Shown here: positions 32,108 to 38,803 of the stretch, in pieces
Layout: every line of letters begins with the position of its first letter
Numbering within the stretch: the first letter of the stretch is position 1
NCBI GenBank assembly: GCA_017438285.1
Contig: JAFRVY010000020.1
Coordinates: 1 to 40,051 of the forward strand
DNA length: 40,051 nucleotides
Reading direction: 5' to 3'
DNA from: Bacillota bacterium
GTDB lineage: Bacteria; Bacillota; Clostridia; Peptostreptococcales; Anaerovoracaceae
Notes under the pieces: model-generated
Seen by the model: the letters and a program-made list of their open reading frames with translations, nothing else
Told to the model about the DNA's origin: nothing
The model's database searches: none
Made by a program: the position numbers and the translations under genes

Positions 32108-33470
32108 TTTTGTACAGACGAATGCAGCGGACATTCTCAATACCATACTTACAACGCTTGAAAACGGGTGCGGTGAACCTCTGTATCCCGGAGACGAAAG
32201 AAGGCTTTTCGGAGAAGCCGGGCTCGCTCCGATATTCGTAACATTTTTCAACGCCGTGAATGACGGATGCAGACAGAAGCTCTTACGCTACGCCAGAGGC
32301 GAAGTGCTTGACGCTCTGGGAGAAAACAATCACTGCACAAGAAAACCGGCCGAAAAGGCAGAAACGACTCTTCGCTTCTCTCTTGCCGCAGCGCTCCCGA
32401 ACAACGTGATCATACCTGAAGGCGTAAGAGTAACAGGCAATAGCAAATATTTCGCCACAGAATCGACTGTGACGCTTCAGGCGGGTAATACATACGTTGA
32501 TGTCATAGGCGTAGCTGTAGAAGGCGGAACGGATTACAACGGCATAGAAACAGGAAGCATCACGGAAATTGTCGATACCTACCTCATTCCGGAGATATCA
32601 AGCGTAACAAATACAACCGCCTCATCGGGCGGAACAGATGTCGAGGAAGATAACGCATACCGCGAGCGTATAAGATCAGCTGATGACCGGCTCAGTACAG
32701 CCGGCACGGCAGCAGGATACAGATACTATGCAATAGCAGCTGATCCGAACAATATAGCCGATGCCGTGGTAGAGGATGAAGAAACACAGCTGAGCGTAAC
32801 GCTTGACCTCTACACGAAAAGCAGTACAAAATATGCTTTCTTGGGAGGAAACGGACTCCATGAAGATACGCTGCTTGTATATCCTCACGGATCCAGCTCT
32901 GCGGCAGCTATCACAACCGACTACACGGTTGATTACAGCAACAATCTGCTGACCATCACCATAGTGTCGGCCGGAGCTCTGGCAAGCGCAACACAGATCG
33001 ATATCAAGATCAAAGATACGCCTCCCGGATCCGTAATCATAACGCCTGTAAGATATGACGGAACGGTACCGGATGCAGCACTGCTCGCGAAGGTACTTGC
33101 GGCATGTACAGATAGTCAGATCAAGCCACTGACTGACAAGGTAACGGTTCAGGCTCCCACTACTCACAGCTTCGATATCAATCTTACATACTATACGACC
33201 GCTGCTGATGAATCTGCTTGCATCACCACCGTGGAAGGCGAAGGCGGCGCGATTGACAGATACATCGAGTGGCAGCATTCCGGACTCAACAGGGATATCA
33301 ATCCGGATTACTTGAGGAAGCTGATCCTTGCACCTGACTGGGACGGAGCTGTGCCTGCTACACGTGTGGATATTACGTATCCGACGTATGTAGATCTGAA
33401 GAGCACAGAGCTCGCGCAGTTCTCCGGAAACCTTACAGTAAGCCACGTGGTCAAAGAAGGAGTGATCTGA
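32097..33470 (+). CDS. Baseplate J protein
   Basis: 457 aa from ATG 32097 (AAGGAG upstream; earlier in-frame starts lie inside the gp25 gene). Baseplate_J pattern: IFVTFFNAVNDGCRQKLLRYARGE, LRFSLAAALPNNVIIPEGVRVT, GGTDVEEDNAYRERIRSADDRL, GTAAGYRYYAIAADPNNIADA, VDITYPTYVDL near the end. Residues about 252-306 contain an inserted beta module that is about 40% identical, without gaps, to one in the sheath protein. J forms the wedge arms of the baseplate. Confidence 0.93.
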   Translation: MNLDFVQTNAADILNTILTTLENGCGEPLYPGDERRLFGEAGLAPIFVTFFNAVNDGCRQKLLRYARGEVLDALGENNHCTRKPAEKAETTLRFSLAAALPNNVIIPEGVRVTGNSKYFATESTVTLQAGNTYVDVIGVAVEGGTDYNGIETGSITEIVDTYLIPEISSVTNTTASSGGTDVEEDNAYRERIRSADDRLSTAGTAAGYRYYAIAADPNNIADAVVEDEETQLSVTLDLYTKSSTKYAFLGGNGLHEDTLLVYPHGSSSAAAITTDYTVDYSNNLLTITIVSAGALASATQIDIKIKDTPPGSVIITPVRYDGTVPDAALLAKVLAACTDSQIKPLTDKVTVQAPTTHSFDINLTYYTTAADESACITTVEGEGGAIDRYIEWQHSGLNRDINPDYLRKLILAPDWDGAVPATRVDITYPTYVDLKSTELAQFSGNLTVSHVVKEGVI

Positions 33471-33471
33471 C

Positions 33472-34113
33472 ATGGGAATGAAGATTGAAGATCCGAAAAC
33501 AGTAAAACTGCTGCCGCGATTCATGCGTGATGATGCAGCGGACAAAGCTCTGGCCAGCGCAGTAGATGCTCTGATTAAACCTCCGGGCAGCAAGGTAAAA
33601 ACATTGAGAGTATGGGATCAGATAGACAACCTCGATGAAAACATGCTCGATGAGCTTGCCTGGGAGCTTGATATAGACTGGTATGAAGATACCATGTCGA
33701 TAGATGTCAAGCGCGAGACGATCAAGACTGCAAGGCTTATAAAGGAACATCGCGGTACAAAGTGGGCAGTTGAGCAGGTAGTCGCTAACGTATTCGGTAC
33801 CGGAGAAGTTCAGGAATGGTACGAATACGGCGACGAACCATTCTACTTCAAGATTACAACGGACACACAGATGACTCCGGACCTGTTCGAGAAGGTAAAG
33901 AAGCACATTGAGCGCGTCAAGAATGTGCGCTCGAAGCTGCGCACGGTTGAGGTCGAAAAGAATGTATACTGCCGCTTGCATTTTGTCGGAGCAGTTATAT
34001 CAAGCCACCATATCAGCATCACAAACAGCCCGCAATACGAGCGCAGCGTAAACGGAAATATCAATCTCGGATCAATGGTATACAGCACGCCTCATGTGGC
34101 GGTAGAAAATTAA
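33472..34113 (+). CDS. Tail protein I (baseplate wedge)
   Basis: 213 aa. P2 I family pattern: VKLLPRFMRDDAADKALASAVD, LDENMLDELAWELDIDWYED and HRGTKWAVEQVVANVFGTGEV. The C-terminal ~60 residues (HFVGAVISSHHISITNSPQY) are beta-rich. It starts 1 nt after J. The I protein caps wedge arms and connects to tail fibres. The stop codon is followed after 2 nt by the last copy of the dispersed palindrome. Confidence 0.9.
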   Translation: MGMKIEDPKTVKLLPRFMRDDAADKALASAVDALIKPPGSKVKTLRVWDQIDNLDENMLDELAWELDIDWYEDTMSIDVKRETIKTARLIKEHRGTKWAVEQVVANVFGTGEVQEWYEYGDEPFYFKITTDTQMTPDLFEKVKKHIERVKNVRSKLRTVEVEKNVYCRLHFVGAVISSHHISITNSPQYERSVNGNINLGSMVYSTPHVAVEN

Positions 34114-34115
34114 AA

Positions 34116-34131
34116 GTTGCACCGGTGCAAC
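34116..34131. repeat. Dispersed palindrome copy 7 (perfect, intergenic)
   Basis: GTTGCACCGGTGCAAC, perfect and extended to an 18-bp palindrome AGTTGC..GCAACT (34115-34132). It lies in the 85-bp gap between tail protein I and the collar-fibre gene, 2 nt after the stop codon. Confidence 0.95.
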
Positions 34132-34198
34132 TGCAGACAGCAGGAGCATGATTCCGCTTGAGGCGGATGCTATATAAAAACTACAAGGAGGAATAAAA

Positions 34199-34753
34199 AT
34201 GGCCGGAGTATTTAACGAAGCCGTCCTGACACAAAAGGGCCTGGCATTATTAGCGAAAGCCCAGGGCGGACTCACTACGATCACGCTTACGAAGGCAGCA
34301 TCAGGCGACGGTTCCTACGCTGAAGGAGAAGATCCCAGCGTGCGCACGGAGCTGAAGTCAAAGAAGCAGGAATTCCAGATCGAGACCGTAAGCGTATGGA
34401 ATGCCACAAATGTACTGGTGAAGTTTATTATCACCAACTACATCGACGCGCTTCACTACCTTGAGACAGGGTATTACGTGAAGGAGATCGGCATCTATGC
34501 GACGGATCCGGACGAAGGCGAAATCCTGTATGCTATCGCTACGGCGGTAACAAACCAGTGGGACTATATGCCGTCCTACAACAACCTGATCCCTTCGAAG
34601 ATCATCATTGACATGCTGACCGAAGTTGACAATTCCGCAAATGTCACCGTGACCATGCCGAACAGAATGTATCTGTACGACATCGATACCGGAGACAAGT
34701 ACGAGCTCGGAATCAAAAACGGACTGATGTATTACGAAGAAGTTGAGGAATAA
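34199..34753 (+). CDS. Tail-collar fibre protein (DUF3751-like N-terminus)
   Basis: 184 aa, RBS AAGGAGG. FNEAVLTQKGLALLAKAQGGLT, ITLTKAASGDGSY, LETGYYVKEIGIYATDPDEGEI and LYAIATA are the phage tail-collar fibre/H-type N-terminal domain that attaches fibres to the baseplate. It is short and lacks a receptor-binding tip, so it probably works as an adaptor for the following DGR-diversified protein. Confidence 0.85.
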   Translation: MAGVFNEAVLTQKGLALLAKAQGGLTTITLTKAASGDGSYAEGEDPSVRTELKSKKQEFQIETVSVWNATNVLVKFIITNYIDALHYLETGYYVKEIGIYATDPDEGEILYAIATAVTNQWDYMPSYNNLIPSKIIIDMLTEVDNSANVTVTMPNRMYLYDIDTGDKYELGIKNGLMYYEEVEE

Positions 34754-34774
34754 AACAAGGAGGATATACAGAAA

Positions 34775-35989
34775 ATGAGCAAGACATTTATTGCTGACAA
34801 GGAAACGCTGGACAAAGTATATGCCATCGTTTCGGACAATGACTGCTACGGATTTATCGAGCACTGCGCGATCAAGAATCCGGCGCAGAGGATCGAGTAC
34901 ATCGGTCTGAATAAGAACTATACGCCTCTGACCGTGGACAAGGCGGCGCACACCTTCTCTCTCGGATCATGGGCGACATTCCCGGTACTCACAGAAAATA
35001 AGCCGTACATGGTAAAAAGCAACGGCGCAGAGGATTATCAGCTGTCAGAGACCGACTACACGAAGAAGGCCGACGGCGTGACCTCTTCTGATGTAGCCGA
35101 CGACACCTACGACGGCGGCGCGTTCTCGAAGCTGATCAGAATCTACCGTAAGCAGGAATGGGTAGGACATGACAGGATCGTGCTCTTCTCATTCGAGGAA
35201 AAAGAAGGATTCACGGCCGACGGCTTCGGCGATGCCCCCTGCAGGTGGATCCCTATGTTCTACGGCAGCATTGACACAAACGGCAAGGCTCACTCAACCG
35301 CGAACACCCACCTCTCAAAGAACAAGACAACTGCAGAGCAGTACACGGCCATCCAGAACTTCAATGCGAACGCAAAGTTCTTCGGCGGCCCGATCGTTGA
35401 GGTTATCATTGACCTGCTCATGATGTTCGCAAAGACCAGCGACATGCAGGGCGCATACGGCGACGGCAATATGTCCGGATACGACGCTTCTGATACCACT
35501 GACTACGGCATGAAGACCAACAACGTAGTAGGCGGCGGACAGTTCTACGGATCCACAGACGGCACAAGCCTCAACAAGATCCTTCATTCCGTAGTTTTAG
35601 GATCATACAGCCAGTGGATGCGTGATCCCTATGAGGTTGTTGTAAACGGCAAAGTAAAGGTATCGAAGGATTACACCTACGATCCTACCGGAGCCACATA
35701 CGAGGATACCGGTATCATGGTTCCGAACATCGGAAACTGGACATATCCGCTTGACTACTACCCTGTTAAGGGCTACGGTTCAATACCGATCGCTCCGTAT
35801 TCGGGAGGATCCACCGCAGAAGGACCGTGCGACGGAACATATGTAGCGGCTGACCAGAGCACGAAAACGGCGGTCTCGCTTCGGTTCGGCTACTGCGACA
35901 ACGGCGCTCATGACGGCGTTCGCGCGCGGAATTGGAACCACGTGGCGACGAATACGTACTGGAACTTCGGGTTCGCCCTCTTTCTGTAA
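34775..35989 (+). CDS. DGR target protein: tail tip/receptor-binding protein with C-type-lectin-like variable C-terminus
   Basis: 404 aa, RBS AAGGAGG. The N-terminal ~300 residues are a novel-looking structural body (IEYIGLNKNYTPL, RIYRKQEWVGHDRIVLFSFE). The last ~80 residues have a CLec/FGE-like pattern (SIPIAPYSGGS..., then SLRFGYCDNGAHDGVRARNW ending FGFALFL), as in DGR variable proteins such as Mtd. The final 39 codons are the variable repeat: relative to the template the current protein carries I>L, N>Y, N>D, N>H, N>Y, I>F, I>F. It should sit at the fibre tip and bind the host receptor. The stop codon is 1 nt after the repeat ends. Confidence 0.92.
   Translation: MSKTFIADKETLDKVYAIVSDNDCYGFIEHCAIKNPAQRIEYIGLNKNYTPLTVDKAAHTFSLGSWATFPVLTENKPYMVKSNGAEDYQLSETDYTKKADGVTSSDVADDTYDGGAFSKLIRIYRKQEWVGHDRIVLFSFEEKEGFTADGFGDAPCRWIPMFYGSIDTNGKAHSTANTHLSKNKTTAEQYTAIQNFNANAKFFGGPIVEVIIDLLMMFAKTSDMQGAYGDGNMSGYDASDTTDYGMKTNNVVGGGQFYGSTDGTSLNKILHSVVLGSYSQWMRDPYEVVVNGKVKVSKDYTYDPTGATYEDTGIMVPNIGNWTYPLDYYPVKGYGSIPIAPYSGGSTAEGPCDGTYVAADQSTKTAVSLRFGYCDNGAHDGVRARNWNHVATNTYWNFGFALFL
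35868..35985 (+). repeat. DGR variable repeat (VR)
   Basis: 118 bp, aligned without gaps to 36163-36280 (offset 295). 111/118 positions are identical. The seven differences are at VR 35879, 35891, 35897, 35939, 35957, 35966 and 35981; the template has A at every one (A>C, T, G, C, T, T, T). All seven are first codon positions and all change the residue. This is the signature of adenine-specific mutagenic retrohoming. Confidence 0.97.
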
Positions 35990-36016
35990 AAACCTGCTGC
36001 CCTTCCGGGAGGTGAA

Positions 36017-36034
36017 TTGCGCCGTAAGGCGCAA
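36017..36034 (+). promoter_or_regulatory. DGR-associated hairpin 1 downstream of VR
   Basis: TTGCGCC GTAA GGCGCAA: perfect 7-bp stem with a 4-nt GNRA-type loop, 31 nt after the end of VR. In the Bordetella phage DGR a 7-8-bp stem with a 4-nt loop just downstream of VR is needed for efficient homing; this one is similar in size but farther away. Confidence 0.6.
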
Positions 36035-36052
36035 GAGGGGGTTCTCCCCCTC
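36035..36052 (+). promoter_or_regulatory. DGR-associated hairpin 2 downstream of VR
   Basis: GAGGGGG TTCT CCCCCTC: perfect 7-bp stem with 4-nt loop, abutting hairpin 1 with no gap. No T-run follows. It could be a homing (cruciform) element, or with hairpin 1 limit transcription from the fibre gene into the template RNA. Confidence 0.55.
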
Positions 36053-36162
36053 AATAGATAAAGCCGCCTGGCACTCAGGCATGTAACCTATAGGCAAAGC
36101 ATAAAAAGCTTGGAATATCATCCACAAAAAGCAACACAATAGCGGAGAAGGCCTTCGCCTCG
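36053..36162 (+). other. Non-coding stretch between hairpins and TR (5' part of the template RNA)
   Basis: 110 bp without a credible ORF. It contains a 5-bp stem GCCTG(GCACT)CAGGC near 36066-36080 and the palindrome GAAGGCCTTC near 36147-36156. It is likely transcribed as the leader of the template RNA. No promoter is recognised, so the retro-transcript may start upstream of the fibre gene. Confidence 0.4.
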
Positions 36163-36280
36163 CGGCGGTCTCGATTCGGTTCGGCAACTGCAACAACGGC
36201 GCTCATGACGGCGTTCGCGCGCGGAATTGGAACAACGTGGCGACGAATACGAACTGGAACATCGGGTTCGCCCTCATTCT
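36163..36280 (+). repeat. DGR template repeat (TR)
   Basis: 118 bp with about 25 adenines, seven of which are replaced in VR. In the reading frame of the target it carries AAC and ATY codons at the diversified sites (N, N, N, N, I, I, I), the codon choice that lets A-mutagenesis sample many residues without making stops. It lies between the target gene and the RT gene. Homology ends abruptly at both ends (36162/35867 and 36281/35986). Confidence 0.97.
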
Positions 36281-36443
36281 ACTCAAACATGGAATAATAA
36301 CCCAAAGAAAGCCTTCTTCGTACACCCCTGACGGTTGCAATACCGTTTAATCGCCATTATTGGAACGATGAGTGGAAATTATTCCAACGCAGGGCGGATG
36401 CACAAACGGTCGAGTAGCGTATCCGTAGGAGATAGAAAAAGCA
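36281..36443 (+). ncRNA. TR-RT spacer, probable structural part of the DGR template RNA
   Basis: 163 nt between TR and the RT start with no credible gene. It has small stems (ACGGT/ACCGT near 36332-36347; ATTGGAAC/ATTCCAAC arms near 36359-36393), followed by AGGAG before the RT ATG. In the Bordetella DGR a 140-nt spacer 3' of TR folds and primes cDNA synthesis with RT and Avd. The equivalent role here is inferred from order and length. Confidence 0.6.
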
Positions 36444-37610
36444 ATGAGAAAAGGCAAGAAACCACCTGCGAGGATGAGAAACAAGCAGTACAAGTACCTA
36501 TGGAAGAAATGCCAGGATGAAAAGATAATCCGTCAAGCATGGAAGAATCTGAGGCGGAACAAGACCAAACGCAAGGGCGTTATGGAGATTGATAAAAATC
36601 TCAATGAAGAAGTCAAGAAGATGCAAAAACTCATAGCCGAAACCGTGGCAGAGAATCCAGCCGGCGGCTATAATCCGCCGAAGACGCGGAAAACAAAGAT
36701 CGTACACGAGAAAGGCAAGAAAAGGACGGCACACCTTGCCGACATTCATGAGCAATGGTATTTTCACATACTTGTGGAAGTAATGCAGCCGATAATCCTG
36801 CGCAGGCTCTCGAAGAACGCTGTCGGATGTGTTCCGGGCAGAGGCGCACACTTAGGCAAGCACAAGATCGAGAAGCTGATCAGCGAGGGAGCCAGATACT
36901 ATATCAAAGGTGATGTCAGACACTTCTATGACAACATCCGGATAGATATCGTAATCAAGGAGCTCCGGCGCGACATTGCCGATGAACGATTTCTGTACCT
37001 GATCCGTAAGATATACCGGTATCAGCCTAAAGGCATACTTATAGGGCTGTACATATCGCCCTGGCTTGCAAACTACATCCTGATACCGGTAGATGATCTT
37101 ATAGAACGGACGGACAATACCGGCCTTGTCAGATACGTGGATGACCTTATAATCACGAGCACAAACAAGAAAGTGTTGCACCGGCTGCTTACAGCGGTGC
37201 GCATAGCGCTCGGAAAGCTCCGTCTGAAGCTGAAGCATAACTATCAGGTTATACGGCTCGATTATGAGACCAAAAACGGCAGGATCGGCAGACCGATAGA
37301 CTTCATGGGCTTCGAGTTCTGGCGTGACCGCACAGTCATCAGAAAATGTATCCTGTTAGCAGCTACACGCACGGCAAAGAAACTGTGGCGGGCAAAACAG
37401 GAAGGCAGAGGCTACTACGCAAGGCAGGTCCGCGGGCTTGTCAGTCTCATGGGCTGGTTTCAATGGACAAACTCATATGACTGCTACCTCGCGTACATCA
37501 AACCTTGCGTGGACATAGGTAAGTTAAAGAGAATCATATCAAAATTAGACAAGGAGGCAAAGAAAAATGACGGAATGGAAGAAGGAGATCTGCGCGGAAC
37601 AGCCGCCTGA
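36444..37610 (+). CDS. DGR reverse transcriptase
   Basis: 388 aa. RT motifs in order: AHLADIHEQWYFHILVEVMQ and LSKNAVGCVPGRGAH (motifs 1/2, 95-136), IKGDVRHFYDNI (catalytic D157), ILIGLYISPWLANYIL (198-213, motif 4 region with IG rather than the QG of group II intron RTs), RYVDDLII (catalytic YVDD 231-234), IGRPIDFMGFEFWRD. A basic ~95-residue extension precedes and a thumb-like region follows. DGR RTs usually read IGxxxSQ; here it is IGxxxSP. The partner TR/VR pair makes the assignment firm. It copies TR RNA with errors at A. Confidence 0.94.
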   Translation: MRKGKKPPARMRNKQYKYLWKKCQDEKIIRQAWKNLRRNKTKRKGVMEIDKNLNEEVKKMQKLIAETVAENPAGGYNPPKTRKTKIVHEKGKKRTAHLADIHEQWYFHILVEVMQPIILRRLSKNAVGCVPGRGAHLGKHKIEKLISEGARYYIKGDVRHFYDNIRIDIVIKELRRDIADERFLYLIRKIYRYQPKGILIGLYISPWLANYILIPVDDLIERTDNTGLVRYVDDLIITSTNKKVLHRLLTAVRIALGKLRLKLKHNYQVIRLDYETKNGRIGRPIDFMGFEFWRDRTVIRKCILLAATRTAKKLWRAKQEGRGYYARQVRGLVSLMGWFQWTNSYDCYLAYIKPCVDIGKLKRIISKLDKEAKKNDGMEEGDLRGTAA

Positions 37611-37830
37611 GTTCGAGGATGCCGGCGGCGGTACCATGATCCAGAGGCGCAACATCGAACAGAAAAACGTCGAGGCTACCGACACCATGCCTGCATATAC
37701 GGAGTGGGAATGCGAGAGCCGCTTCATGGATAATAGCGAGTACCACCTGCTGAAATCCATCGAAGAGATCGACACAGCTGACGCTATCGACGCATACACC
37801 GAACAGCTTTTAGAAGAGGGGGTACTGTAA
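37567..37830 (+). CDS. Small hypothetical protein downstream of the RT
   Basis: 87 aa, RBS AAGGAGG inside the RT 3' end (44-nt overlap). It is acidic and largely polar (TEWKKEICAEQPPEFEDAGG, YTEWECESRFMDNSEYHLLK, SIEEIDTADAIDAYTEQLLE), with no recognised domain. Phages of this type often have an XkdW-like or tail-fibre-associated small protein directly before XkdX. It is too short and not helical enough at the start to be a standard Avd. Confidence 0.6.
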   Translation: MTEWKKEICAEQPPEFEDAGGGTMIQRRNIEQKNVEATDTMPAYTEWECESRFMDNSEYHLLKSIEEIDTADAIDAYTEQLLEEGVL

Positions 37831-37968
37831 ATGAGAACACTTGTAGAGAGCCTTAAGAGACTTTACAAAAAAGGCAAGGTCACAAAGGAAAAGCTTCAGA
37901 GCATGGTAGAAGAAGGCACGATCACCGAAGCCGAGTACGAGTACATCACAGGTGAGTCGTATGTCTGA
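37831..37968 (+). CDS. XkdX-like small protein
   Basis: 45 aa: a basic helix followed by KGKVTKEKLQSMVEEGTITE and EYEYITGESY, the short-protein pattern of XkdX (PBSX) with the I(T)xxEYxxITG ending. XkdX-type proteins are found just before holin genes in many Firmicutes contractile-tail prophages; function unknown. It is below the usual ORF length threshold. It begins at the stop of the previous gene and overlaps the next by 8 nt. Confidence 0.75.
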   Translation: MRTLVESLKRLYKKGKVTKEKLQSMVEEGTITEAEYEYITGESYV

Positions 37969-38278
37969 TAATCTGCAAGAGGTGCGGACGAAACTGTTAG
38001 ATGCAGCAATAGCGGCACAGGACTTCGAAAGTATCGAAGAAATCCGGGCCGCACTCGTTAATATCGGTTTTGTTGAACTCAGCACCAAAGAGGCTCTTGC
38101 AGAAGTCAAGCTCGAACTCTTCGAAGCACAGAATCAGATAATCAAGCTTCAGGCTGATGCCATAGAGGAGCTTCTTCTGATCGTGGCACTGCATACGGAA
38201 ATTGCGGACAGCGATACGGCCAAAGCGGTCGAGAAAATCAATGAGGCCGCACAGATAAGAGCCGAACATCAACTATAA
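37961..38278 (+). CDS. All-helical hypothetical protein
   Basis: 105 aa from ATG 37961, overlapping the XkdX stop. It is predicted as a helical bundle (RTKLLDAAIAAQDFESIEEI, LAEVKLELFEAQNQIIKLQA, AIEELLLIVALHTEIADSDT) of four or so helices with many E/A/L. It could be a tail or lysis accessory. Because no Avd gene is found beside the RT, this helical-bundle protein is the only nearby candidate for that role, though it lacks the basic surface known for Avd and is not adjacent. Confidence 0.55.
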   Translation: MSDNLQEVRTKLLDAAIAAQDFESIEEIRAALVNIGFVELSTKEALAEVKLELFEAQNQIIKLQADAIEELLLIVALHTEIADSDTAKAVEKINEAAQIRAEHQL

Positions 38279-38300
38279 AGACAATCCAAGGAGACAATAT

Positions 38301-38591
38301 ATGGAAAGTATAACCATTGCGCTCATCACAGCGACAGGATCAATCCTGGCATCGATAATCACGGTCGTTTCCGTTATCATAACGTCAAACAAAAACAATG
38401 CGGCCGTAGATGCGAAGCTGGACAAACAGCAGGCCGTCATCGAGACCAAGATTGAAGAATTGACGCGTGAGGTTCGGGAGCATAACAATTTCGCCCGAAG
38501 GATGCCCGTCGTTGAAGAAAAAATCGCAGTCGCAAATCACAGAATAGATGATCTTGAAGAAGAGGCAAAAAGAAGGAGGGATGCAGGATGA
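38301..38591 (+). CDS. XhlA-like membrane/coiled-coil protein (holin accessory)
   Basis: 96 aa, RBS AAGGAG. One N-terminal transmembrane segment (about residues 4-27, ALITATGSILASIITVVSVI), then a long charged coiled coil (DKQQAVIETKIEELTREVRE, VVEEKIAVANHRIDDLEEEA). The order is the reverse of classic XhlA (coiled coil then TM) but the composition is similar. It overlaps the holin gene by 4 nt, so the two are coupled and probably act together in lysis. Confidence 0.65.
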   Translation: MESITIALITATGSILASIITVVSVIITSNKNNAAVDAKLDKQQAVIETKIEELTREVREHNNFARRMPVVEEKIAVANHRIDDLEEEAKRRRDAG

Positions 38592-38791
38592 AAAATATTA
38601 AAAATACAAGTTGGTGGGCTGCTGCCGGTATTCGCGCAATCAAGACCGTCGCACAGACAGCCATTGCAACGATCGGCACAGCGGCAGTCATGAGCCAGGT
38701 CAACTGGCTTGCAGTGGTTTCGGCCTCCTGTCTTGCAGGAGTCCTTTCGCTGCTTACATCGCTCGCCGGCCTTCCTGAAGTCAAAGAATAA
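38588..38791 (+). CDS. Holin (r1t/phiLC3-like)
   Basis: 67 aa. The TM segments run about 18-36 (AIKTVAQTAIATIGTAAVM) and 40-60 (LAVVSASCLAGVLSLLTSLA), with a WW near the N-terminus and the PEVKE ending typical of r1t-type holins. It forms pores that let the endolysin reach the wall. Start overlaps the upstream gene (ATGA). The endolysin follows after 12 nt. Confidence 0.85.
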   Translation: MKNIKNTSWWAAAGIRAIKTVAQTAIATIGTAAVMSQVNWLAVVSASCLAGVLSLLTSLAGLPEVKE

Positions 38792-38803
38792 GGAGGTGCT
38801 GGT

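Noticed and set aside
35780-36196. Minus-strand ORF across VR and TR
   Set aside because: Arises from the GC-rich repeat pair; no RBS and no recognisable protein.
36335-36520. 61-aa ORF overlapping the RT start, considered as an Avd candidate
   Set aside because: Not helical-bundle-like, no RBS, runs across the TR-RT spacer and into the RT in another frame; best explained as a shadow.
37175-37188. GTTGCACCGGCTGC in the RT gene as an eighth palindrome copy
   Set aside because: Matches only the left arm and centre; the right arm is absent and it is read in a different frame (VLHRLL).
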